Part shown: positions 1-10,900 of the stretch, piece after piece | How positions within the stretch are numbered: the stretch's first letter is position 1 | Layout of the letters: each line of letters starts with the position of its first letter | From: Theocolax elegans | Taxonomy: Eukaryota > Arthropoda > Insecta > Hymenoptera > Cerocephalidae | Direction of reading: 5' to 3' | Assembly (NCBI GenBank): GCA_026168455.1 | Contig: CM047431.1 | Location: forward strand, 50,280,029-50,344,028 | DNA: 64,000 nucleotides | Translations under genes and position numbers: made by a program | Notes under the pieces: generated by a model | Told to the model about the DNA's origin: nothing | Database searches by the model: none | The model's input: only the letters and a program-made list of their open reading frames with translations

Positions 1-3000
1 GGGTAACCCCCCAAGGTGAGCAATTATCCAATTGAACTATAGCTTTGAATCGTAACGTATATATATACAACTCGGACAAAAGACGTTAATTTAGGACCGT
101 TTAATTATTCCGATCAATACGATTTTCATTACACATTGTAATCACCATTTATTTTCCATCTAATTTTAACAGACCTTGCAATATTTCGAAAAAAAAAACA
201 AAAGAAAAATCTACATTTAATACACGAGAAAATTTGTATTTCCACGTCGTATTATGTATCTCTAATTGAATCTACAAACAATCATCCAGCGTATAATAAT
301 AATTGATCAATCAGTGTACATAAATTCAAATTTCCTGCGGTTGCGCAATCATAATTATACTTTCTCGGTCATTATGATTTATGCATCACGTATATACGAA
401 CGTATGCGTTTTAATCGAAAATCGTAAAAATCGTTATACATATATCGGTTTATATACACGTAAACGCACACGATTTCTCAGAAAATCCTGTAGGATCAAA
501 GAACAGAGAAAGATAGGACCTTGAATCAACGCGTCCGAGCTACTTTTTTACCGGATTTTTCATGGAAGAAAATTTCTGGTGAATCGCGGCAATTAAAACA
601 AAAGTTGACGTGACGATATCTTTCCCCGTATATCGCCGTGAACCTGCAGAAGAAACTTACGACAACCATGATTTTTCTTCAATTTCTTTATTTTTATTTT
701 TTTTTCTTTTCAATTAAACTTATACCACGAAATCGTATAAACTTTCCTACAACTGAACGTATCGGTCCCTAATTATTGACCGGAATAATATTTGTATTAA
801 CGTCAAGGTAAATGCGAAACGCGCGCAATTTGTATAGACGTAGCGAGGAAAAGTGAAACATCGTTAGTATACCGCAATATGCGTATTTTATATAATATCG
901 CGTGAAAAAATAATTCTCGCATACCCAAGCCATTAGTGGACTACGGTGGTAAAAGCTTCCGATCCCTTAACAAGCCGATCGGAACGTCAAATTTCATTAA
1001 AATTTCCTAACTAAACTCTTAAATATATTGTGCGTATACACCGCTGTCTTGCAATTAACCGTTCACAGTCAACATTTTTTTTTCTCTTTTCCTATCGAAA
1101 TTCCAGTACGCTTATAAATACACGTAAACGAAGACCAGTCTGCTTTAAAAAATTATAATATTTACTTAATCGCTGACAAAAAAAATTAAACGTCGATTTT
1201 CTAAACATACCCTCGCCGATATATATTATATATATACACATAGAGTGTAAAAAAAAAAACAAAAAGTCAGTGACAGATAATATGCACTGCATCGAAGAAG
1301 GTGCGAACCAATCGTTCGTTACGTCTTAATATATAAGAAAAAAAAGGACGAGGGATAAGGAACCGCGCGTATACGTCCGCAATGTTAATCGGTAAAATCG
1401 GCGCTTCGGAGCGAAATTTATGAAGGCTAAGTACGCGCCACCTTAGTAACTGCGGTTATTAAACGAGAAATATACCGAATCAACGGCTCTCACTCGATTT
1501 ATTTGTAAACCACGAGGACCTACCTTCGTTATCCTATGCATGTGTGCGACAATTCGATAAAGCAAACTATTTTTTCCTTTTTCATATTTAATTACTCGTT
1601 TCTATGTTTTCTTTACCTATGGCCCCTTTCGATACAAGAATTTTAATAGGATTTTAGATAGATCGTTATAGAAGAGAAAAAAATTTTTTATGCACAAATC
1701 GCTTTTACGATGACGATACATAGACGTTAAATCTTGGAATGTTTTTTTTTTTATCTTTTTTGATATTTCAACGACGAGTTATTAGCGTACGTGTGTATAC
1801 GTTGGAAAAATTTATTGCGAGTATATAAGGGTTTTTTATAGTTTTGGGTTAATACGTATATACATTTTTATTTACTTTTCGAATACATATATACGCATGA
1901 AAAATGTTTATTATAAATGTGTGCGCGGCGCATGGGAATATTAAAAATACGATAAAATACGATGTTGTTATTTGAAATTCATCGATGACTGAAATTTAAA
2001 CAATTTCGAGGTTCAATAAAAATTTATGTACCGAGAAATTACTATATATTTTTAATTTACACGTAATCTTCACCATACTTTATAATAAATATTAAAATAT
2101 GCATAAGTGATAATTATCGTTACAAATTACTGTACTTACTGCACTAATATTTGTGACAAAACGTAGTAAAAAAAATTGAGATAATCGAAGTGTATACTGT
2201 TACGTTACTATAAAATATTGTATTTTTCTATACGACTGTGCGTTCATCATTTGTTTTTAGTAACTCCATCGCGACGGCAAGTAGATCGATTGACGCAGTG
2301 GTCAGACGACATTTAAATAAACGTACATCTTCTTAGATCTCTACATGTACACATATACATATATATTTCAACAATCGCGACGTTTTGAAATAAAATTTTA
2401 ATTACACCTCTTATTCGTATAATAACTTTCATTATAAATAAATGTTATGTCACTTAAGAGTGTGCGTAAATAGAGAGAGAATCTCGTATTATGCAGGAAT
2501 CGCGAGATTTACTATTGATATATTCAACGGCGCGTCCAATTAACGCATCAACGGGCAACTTTATACAAAAGATGATTAATAATATTTTATTACCTACGCG
2601 GTTACGAGGCGATTGGTGTCTATATACATACGTGTACGCGAGCAACAATATATATATGTATCTATTTGCCCGGCGTGTCGTTAAATTGCACCGTTTATCC
2701 CCTGTCGTTGTAATTGAAACAATGTTTATTTCGCTGCATCGTTTCTTGTGTTGGAAGTCATTTTTTCTAATCGTGTCAACGCATTGTCTACGTATATATA
2801 TATATATACACGTGGAGAAAATTCGCTTATAAACAAATTACTCCGTCAACGCAGTAAATTCCGAATGTATCAGCTGTTCGCGGCAAATTAATCTAAAAAT
2901 CCATAATATTTTTAACAAAATCATTACGATATTTCACGGTCACGATAATTTTATTTTTGTAAATGTATACGTGTATAAGGATTTGTAACTTATAAAAATT

Positions 3001-4640
3001 TCAAATATACACATGAGTGATTATATCTTTATATACACTTACAAGCTCACTCGGAAGAAAAATTAACGTCGATTTTACACGTATATATATATATACTACT
3101 CTACGAGATAAAATTTAACGAAACGATCGTTCTGTATATCAGTGACAACCCATTGACAACAATGAGTGACCCATATTTTTCAAAGCACCACATAAATCGT
3201 TGATGGACAAACCACTTAATTTCCTTTCGAATAAGTATATAAAATTTAAACAAATTATTGCAGTACGATAGATCGAGCAAAAATAAAGATAAATAAATAG
3301 GAGGGGATAGGTCCCTAAACGAAGGCGCAAATCCGTGACGATCTTATCGTGCGGGATAAGGTCGCGAAAAGGAAAAATAAAAGAAGAAGAAGAAGAAGAG
3401 AAAGAAAAGAGACCCTCGAGATTAATTCAGCACAGGCACGTTTAATAAGACTTAATTACGGCCATTAAACGCCAGCTGGTTACGTTCTCTGCATGTAGAA
3501 GGTTTTAATCGCAAGGCGCCGTGGTATCACCGATTTACTTAATGCCTATATCTATACATTCGGTTGATACATATGCGCATGTACACGTTTCCTCTCCTTT
3601 TTCTATTTCCTTTAGTTTTTCGTTCGATTATCTATTTCTCCCTTACGCTCATTTTCGATTGGATATTCTTAAAAAATTGAATGATACGAGGTTGTACATA
3701 TTAGAAAACGCGTAATTGTTTGAACGCGACGTTGGGTATAAATGAAGAGAGAAAACGGAGTATAAATAATAATTTAAACAAACAAATCTATTTTGTATAT
3801 CGCGATTCATTTGCTTTCCGTATACACGTACAATGTCAATTGAAACGTATACAAATATACCGATTTCCACTATAGACGGCAATAAAATCAATAATAAATT
3901 ATACCCCGGGATCGCGAGGTGGAAATCTAAAAAAAGCACGCGAGTTAAATAAATTATTTTTAATTAACTTTTAATTCAACGATTACAATCCGAAATATCT
4001 TCATTAATCGCTGCGGATACACCTAATAATAAATTCACGAGAGTGTACACGTATATACAGGATTATGTAATTAAAAAATCACAATATTAGTCGGCGTTTA
4101 TCTACCATTAAAATTCGATTAGATTACCATAATACAAACGATGTTTATTGCCAAGATATTTAAATCGCGCATTCTCGATAACTTAAATCATTATTTTCTT
4201 TCTACGGTGGTATTCACTATATACGTAAAAATATAATTCACGCGGATGAATGGGATATACTTAGGCGTGCGCATCTTCTATTGTAGGGTACCATACGATC
4301 TTTTCACGTCATTTTTCTTTTATTTTAAAAATATACGCGAGATGAAGTGATGGTTGACGCTCGGCTAACCTTTTTCCTTTCTTATGCAATTGTTCTTAGT
4401 GTGCGTACGTGTGGAGACGGACAAATCGCGTATCGTGTAGTTCGTTAAACTTGACGCTACGTTTTTTTTATTTGCGTAATAGGATAATATATGCTGTATA
4501 TATATTTCGATCGATCGTTTTATTTTTGAATAACAAGTTGTTTGGTGATGATGTTTACGAATAAATAAAATTAGTATGTCGCTAGTTTGGGAATAAAGTA
4601 TAGAAAAATAATAACGAAGTATAGAAGAAATTTGATAATA
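1..4640. other. AT-rich noncoding stretch
   Basis: I see no supportable gene. The open frames here are short, low in complexity and rich in Phe, Tyr and Ile, as expected by chance in AT-rich DNA. Many short (TA)n runs are present. A small perfect hairpin (8-bp stem TTCCGATC/GATCGGAA, 12-nt loop) lies at 957-984. A less AT-rich patch around 3420-3530, with several TAAT-type homeodomain-like words, could be regulatory, but nothing proves it. Confidence 0.6.
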
Positions 4641-4644
4641 ATCC

Positions 4645-5155
4645 TAATTCTAAGAGTTTTAGATAAGGGAGTCCGTAGAGTATAGTTTAACATATTACCA
4701 TCCGAAAAATTGCGAGCAGAAGTGGCGCTGCTGTTAGATAGGCTGAGTTCGTATTCGACAATAATTATGAACATTTCAATAAAATCAGAGTTGAGCCCCA
4801 TAGATATTGATGTAATGATTAATTACATATTGCTTGGCTGATCGAAAAGTCAGTAAAAGTCAATTGTCAAATCAATGCTGAGAACACATACCGAAGTCAC
4901 TATTCGTACTTATCACTTTTCATCGAAAATACTGATTTTTCGATCAGCTAAGTAATATGTAATTAATCATTATATTGATAGCTAGGGAGCTCAACTTCAA
5001 TTTTGTGTGTTAAAAACTTTATTTTCTTTAATTGCTCATAATTATTGTCGAATGCGAACTCACTCTATCTAACGGCAGCGTCACTTCTGCTCTCAAATTT
5101 TCGGGTGGCGGAATTGTGAAGCTATCGGTATGGACTCCCCGGAAGTCTAGAATGC
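4645..5155. repeat. Diverged foldback (inverted-repeat) element
   Basis: Two arms of roughly 210 bp, about 4645-4858 and 4935-5155, are imperfect reverse complements. Shared blocks include the region around GTCGAATGCGAACTCA, the stretch around ATGATTAATTACATA, and inner ends reading CTGATCGAAAA and TTTTCGATCAG. About 75 bp separates the arms. No open frame is conserved, so this looks like an old non-autonomous foldback or MITE. Target-site duplications were not identified. The reading frame at 4571-4801 (minus) is part of one arm, not a gene. Confidence 0.65.
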
Positions 5156-5606
5156 TTAATAAATCAAAAGTTTACCAAACTTTTCAAGAATGCATCTAGA
5201 CATATTTTCCTATGAAAAGAACTACTTAATTTTAACAATTGATAATTTTTTTCATACAACAATTGAAAACAAATTTTTTAAACAAATTATATTATTTATA
5301 ACTTAATTTAAAATTTGTTGTCCAATTTATATGTCACATAACCATTTTAACAGTTACTTTTAAATATGATATTAATCCACTTAAGCGGAATAGAATTTCA
5401 GTAAAAATCTAAATGTTTATATAAAAAAATTAATCAGCAGTTTTTTTATATAATTTTTCAATTATTTTAATTAATTTGGTAAAAATAATTTTTGTATTAC
5501 AACACAGTCTGTTCCACTCGAATGGAATAAAATCATATTTATACAAAAACAAAGTAGTTGTGTGTATACAAACTATATACGTCATAGTTTGTGTACATTA
5601 GTCTCC

Positions 5607-5880
5607 TTAATCTATACTCATAACATTTCTGTATTGACGGTTTAAATGTTGAGTATCTTCCATTCTGTTAATTGTCGAATTATGATGATTGATATGTAAC
5701 ATTTCCGAAATGAGTCTTTTTTTATAGCAAGATTCTTTATCTATTATTTTTGCATCTTCCCAGTTAAAATAGTGATTTACGATTTTTATTGTTCTGATGT
5801 TCTTTTATTCGATTTTTTAGGCAGCATTTTGTTTCTCCAATATAAATAGCCGGGCATTTACAATACAAGTAATATACAAG
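5607..5880 (-). pseudogene. Decayed GIY-YIG endonuclease of a Penelope-like retroelement
   Basis: The minus-strand translation first reads YLYCKCPAIYIGETK, then a RIKEH motif. After a frameshift with a probable short internal deletion near 5770 it reads YFNWEDAKIIDKE, then KKRLISEM, and ends DTQHLNRQYR before a stop at 5607-5609. The order (Y...YIG core with upstream Cys pair, R-x-x-x-H helix, LISEM, then DTQHLNRQYR tail) is that of the GIY-YIG endonuclease at the C-terminus of Penelope-like elements. The start is truncated and no reverse transcriptase is recognisable nearby, so this is an inactive remnant. Confidence 0.7.
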
Positions 5881-6003
5881 TTAAGTTAGTTATATATACA
5901 AGATAACTTGTAAACTACCCCTGTCTCCTCCTAAATTTAATTTTTAATTCACAAGTATTGTAAAATTTGATATAAATATTTATAATTTTGTCCAATAAAT
6001 TCA

Positions 6004-6046
6004 GCACCTGAAGAGGTCTGCAAACCTAGCAGACGAAACGTTGTGC
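6004..6046 (+). ncRNA. Minimal hammerhead ribozyme of a Penelope-like element
   Basis: All core elements of a type I hammerhead are present in order. Stem I 5' strand is GCAC (6004-6007). The core box is CTGAAGA (6008-6014). Stem II is GTCTGC (6016-6021) pairing perfectly with GCAGAC (6029-6034) around a 7-nt loop. The second core box is GAAA (6035-6038). Stem III is only two base pairs (A6038-C6039 with G6040-T6041). The cleavage nucleotide is T6042, and stem I 3' strand is GTGC (6043-6046). One extra G (6015) lies between the first core box and stem II. Minimal hammerheads with a tiny palindromic stem III are known from Penelope-like elements and may work as dimers. It lies antisense to the nearby endonuclease remnant, suggesting a separate or inverted element end. 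Confidence 0.65.
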
Positions 6047-6173
6047 ACTTACATAAATAAATTGGATTTATTTATTATTGACCCTCAACAATCGACTATT
6101 TACTAATAAAAATATTATTAATTGTTAATATTAAATAGCTTTTTTCAATTTTAACACTAGCTTGTCTCCTTAA

Positions 6174-6803
6174 CTACTGACATACTAATTCTTTTTACTC
6201 AAGCATATATCGAAATTAGCATTTAATAAAGGATGCATGCATATATATATATATGCGTACCAAGGACACGTACTCCGATAATCGGTATAACGGATTGGGC
6301 TTCGAGTTTCATCGTTACGAAATCGAGTGTAAGAAAATCGAGGCACCCTGCGGCATTGACACTGAACTTGCTTGTACGACCTTGTGTCTGCGGGTATACG
6401 TTGTATCACCTTTACTTTCGATCTTAATATATAGATACACGTAACACGTAACATTGCGTACCGAGTGAACGTCGGTATGTGAAAAATTTGCGGGTCTTTT
6501 TTTTTGTCCGAGGGTCACTGAATTTTCAACGATTACGATTAATTTATTATCACGTTAAAAAAACAAAATTTTAAACGACAAGTAAAAAATAATCATTCTA
6601 AGTGTGTTTCGGTTGATTTATTAATTTCGGTATGCTTTCCGAATAAAAATTTATTTATATTCCTATGACGATGATAATAATAATAATAATAATAATAACA
6701 ACAATAATAATGTTAAGTTTACACGCTTCTGCAGATTAATTAAATACATTGCAATTGTAATACGTATAGCTCCTCGACCACTATGTAAATGCGAATAGAA
6801 CAC
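6174..6803. other. Noncoding stretch with AAT trinucleotide repeat
   Basis: No gene is supported. Overlapping short frames on both strands at 6185-6518 are mutually antisense and show no codon or domain signal. An AAT/AAC trinucleotide microsatellite lies at about 6673-6710. The segment lies downstream (in gene orientation) of the minus-strand knottin gene, so its 3' UTR probably extends into it. Confidence 0.5.
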
Positions 6804-7904
6804 CTAATCAGCTATACATTGGCACCTACCAGCCGGTCTGAAAAATACGAATAAAAAGAAACGTTAAAAATTTGAAATAAATAAAAAAGAAAAAAGACGA
6901 AAGTGATTAACGAGCATTATCTCCGATTAGAAAATTAAACGGGATGATACAAGTTAACCATATACGTATCGGGGAATCTCGAGGTATAGTTGAAAATTGA
7001 GATCCGAGAAACAATGAGAGAGTAGATAAACGAAAAAGGCGTTAAAGTGTCAATGATTCTCTATACGCATATTCTCTCTATATATATATATACTTACATT
7101 CCGTAATAAGAAAGTTGAATGCCACACTTGCACGTGTAACCAGCACAGCAAATATTATTACCGTTCCTTTGATGAGGTACACGACAATCAAATGCTACCT
7201 CCTTATTCACGTTCTTCGGTAGTTTACAATTTGAGTCTCTGCGCACGAATAAGGCGATTTAACGTTATTTCATATAAGTGCACATGTATATTACATACAT
7301 ACATATACATTGTCACATTTGTAATCAATTATATGTATGTATATATAGTCTTTTTTATATTACCTTCGGTTCCTCACGAGATTTTTCAAGCTGAATTTAC
7401 CTGTAACGCGACGATAATTTTGTTAAATTTTTAAGTCTTACATGTGTTAACGAATATTTATTTTATTTAACTGTAGAAAAGATTGTATTATACGTTACTT
7501 ACTGTCATCAGGATCGGCGAAACTCGATGTAATAACGCACACGACGAGGACGGTCATGAGAAGAGCGATTTTAAAATACATACTCGTTGCTGAAATAAAA
7601 AAGAAAACGTACGCATATTCGTTTGATTTATTCGATTTTAATAACTATATCAATGTTACCTAATTATAAATTTCCCATTTCCGTATATATAATATTAAGA
7701 TTTACACAACGATCTTACAGATAACGTTAGTATGCCAAGGAAAGTTATTAATTTTCAATGTCTATACACTAAAATTTCACGGATATATAAATAAGCTTGA
7801 CCGACAAATAAATTCGTTGTCCAATTATAAAATTAACAATAAATTATTAAACGATATTTTTTTTTCCAAGTATAAATAAAAATAATATACTCACATTGTG
7901 CCAT
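6804..7904 (-). CDS. Secreted cystine-knot (agatoxin/knottin-like) peptide precursor
   Basis: Five minus-strand exons join in frame: 7904-7895, 7589-7503, 7400-7364, 7238-7098 and 6837-6804. Every intron is GT-AG, with good donors at three of the four junctions. The precursor is 102 residues from the first ATG, or 96 from an in-frame ATG at 7581 in exon 2. It has a hydrophobic signal peptide ending near SSFA, a short propeptide ending in the furin-like site RNRR, and a predicted 57-residue mature peptide with eight cysteines spaced C-x13-C-x11-CC-x4-C-x-C-x13-C-x-C. The CC-x4-C-x-C...C-x-C part is the agatoxin-type inhibitor cystine knot, used both by venom toxins and by endogenous insect neuropeptide-like knottins. 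Its role here is unknown. If the last splice is not used, translation stops at 7094 with six cysteines. The structure rests on reading frame and splice sites only. Confidence 0.78.
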
Positions 7905-10900
7905 TTTGTAAGAATCGACTGCTCGCACCTTGTCTTTACAACTGCGAAAATAGTTACAAGTAAAAAAAAATAATTAAACGTACTTATATTTATATGAACA
8001 AAAAAAAATAGATATTTCGAAAAGAAGTAGTAGCAAATAAAAAACAGTTGTGAACAAGTTTGTTTAACAGTAATATGTTGTTTATGAAAAGACTACAATG
8101 ATCTTAATTTTAATAGAAAAATATAGAAAAATTCGGAAAATAATGTATGTGTATTATCAGTTACCTCGAAGTATTCAATGGTAAATCAAACATCCGGAAC
8201 ACGTGTGAATTAACGCGCTATATAAAGTATTTTAATCTTTATTACCGCGACACGAAAAACGTGCACGCGTAAAAATTATATATTCACGGATATACATATA
8301 TATAATGATATTAAATAATAATGTTTCCTTGGAAACGTGTGAATCGACGTGCGTTTTCCTCGTGATTAATCATCATATTTTATCGTTATATTTTTTTATT
8401 TGCTTATCAATTTATTAATTTTATTTTAAATAATAATTACGATATATTCCAATGCAGATTTTGTATGAAAAATTTTTTTTTTTTTACTTCATCCTATATT
8501 CCGATGCATTCCGTAATGGACACGTGTTCACTTTCTATAGAAAATATAATCACAACGTAATTAGCGCACCTGCGTAGCGAGTCATGTTTAGATTATCACC
8601 TGCTCGTATATAGTATATAATCCTTAGGTTGTTTGTTTTTTTATAAATAAAACTTTTTACAATTCTTCATTTGCAATTTTTAGTTTACGATTTCGTTATT
8701 GTTATTTTCACGTATACAAATCGATCGTTTCGGTAAATTCACGAATTTGACCTACATTCCACTCATCGTTGTAGAAACGAGAAAAAGCAAATATTTTTTT
8801 TACAATCGCACGAGATAAGGAAAATAAAATGTGGTCAGTGCAAACACTGTATACGAATTATTAAAAAAAGGAAAATTAGATGAGATGAATCATGTCGATC
8901 CGTGACAATATAATTAATTAAATAAGAAAAGAGAGAGGGAGAGACGAAATGACAAAATTAATATTTCATTTCTTTGGATTCCTCAATGCTACACGATTTT
9001 CCATTTACGTATATGAAGTCATTTTATAATTCATATACGAGGATAATGTACGCAAGGAAATGAAATTCAAGATTCCATATTAGTTTGTATACACGGAAAA
9101 AAAGGTTCTATTATAGTAAAAATGTTTTATTGAGTTATTGAGAGACGGACTTGAACTTATAAAAATTATTATTTTTTATATAGAAAAATTTAGCAGATAT
9201 AGATAAATATGTAGTTAAATTTTACGTATAATAAAAAATAGTAATATTTATAATAATTATCAACTCTGCAATCTCTCGATTACTTAATAAAATAATAGTA
9301 ATTTTCACTACTACTTTATTCTAGTAAGTAAAAAGTTAAATATTGTTGACATTTACAATGTGCAGGTTGTATTACAAAATCGTATTGTACAGAGTAAAAG
9401 TATATTGATGCTGTTACAGCATATATATATATATATAGAGAACTTTCGAATTATGTCACGTTATAATACGCGCGCGTAACCGTTAGATGTTATGCATTTC
9501 GCTTTTCAAGTCTATATAACCTGTGGAGAAAGCTGCACTTGAACTTGACACTATACGTTTCCTTTCTCCTTCTACTTCTCTCTCTCACTCTCTCAAAGTT
9601 ACGTAAAACCTATAAACCACGGTGTATCGTATCATTGAGAGTTAAGTATTTTAATAAATTTAAAGTTGCCATATAAGTTTCAATAAACAATACAATTGTC
9701 TGATATTTGAATAATTGTAAAATAAAGAAACTTTTGTTTTTAACAAGTTATTATTTGTTTATACAATTTTGGAAAGAAAATATTAAATATTTCTATATAG
9801 TTTTCAATGTAATATTTTTTTATGAATGGCCGATAATTCTATTTTTATGAAAGTAGTTTCTTCTGGAGATAAATTTTTCTGTAATACATAAATTAAAATA
9901 ATAGTTGAATTTATTTATTCTTTTTATTCATCTATTCGTCAGCAATGGAACCTGAAAAGAATAAAATTTCGTCTAATATTCTTAATTATAGACGTATGTA
10001 CAATTGGATAGATCCGAACGTTATTAAATAATCCAGAAAAATCGAAATTTACAGATTATGTGCAAAACAGTAATAATTATTATATTGTGTATAAACTATA
10101 ATTAACATATAATATTATTATTATTATTATTATTATTTATGTTTATATTAGTAGGATGCGAATGGTACTTTAATTCGATGAAACAACTTTTTTCATATTT
10201 AAAAGTTTACAGAAATCTAATTTCCATTAATATAAAAATATATATTATGTACAATAAAATAAATTTTATAATAGTTTTAATATTTTTAAATTTTCTTAAG
10301 CATTCTTTCCACATTCGAAAATTAAACGAACCTTCGGTCCACCCAGTTTCACTTGTCCTAAATAACTTGGATAATGTCAGGGAAAGGGTCAGTGTCAGTA
10401 TAAAATGATCGACTACGCGCAGGAATCTCGATAAACGCGTCGCATGCTATAGTTTTTGTACGATTCGCGACGGGCTAAACGAACGCGAAATCACTCCGTT
10501 CGCTAAAAAAAACTGCGAGATTTCACGCTCTGATTTCACGATTTTTACACGCGATGTGAAGATCCAATTTCTTTTTTTATTGCATGTATTTCGCATCGTA
10601 TAATCGTTAATTTTTCATCGTAATTTTTGTTTTATCCAGGTTTAAATTGACCAAAGTACATTTTGCAAGTCGCACGTCGAATTTACAGACCGCTTTATCG
10701 CGAATCGGATGATGCTGGATCGCGCAAACCGGCGTCGATCGTTCCCTCTGTATATACCGATATTATTTATTGCCCGAAACCCTCATAAATCGTACTCGTT
10801 CATACTTACAAAACTCAGTTCTAGCTTTGAACATTTTTTTGTTTTCTTTATTCTTTTTTTTCTTGGTTTCGTTTTATTATATCGAAGATGAATATCTCTC

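Larger units (their letters stand above)
5227..6173. mobile_element. TTAA-type MITE interrupted by a Penelope-like element
   Basis: Sequence from 5227 to about 5400 matches the left arm and interior of the complete element at 27116-27685. Sequence from about 6110 to 6170 matches that element's right arm, ending GCTTGTCTCC followed by TTAA at 6170-6173. Between them lies unrelated material carrying Penelope-like (PLE) sequence (GIY-YIG endonuclease remnant and hammerhead ribozyme). The simplest reading is a PLE inserted into an older MITE. The outer ~45 bp of the left end is missing. The TTAA flank suggests a piggyBac-type mobiliser. Confidence 0.55.

Noticed and set aside
2491..2832. 113-codon plus-strand frame
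   Set aside because: It overlaps TA-rich repeats, has no motif and a mirrored minus frame of similar quality; chance is sufficient.
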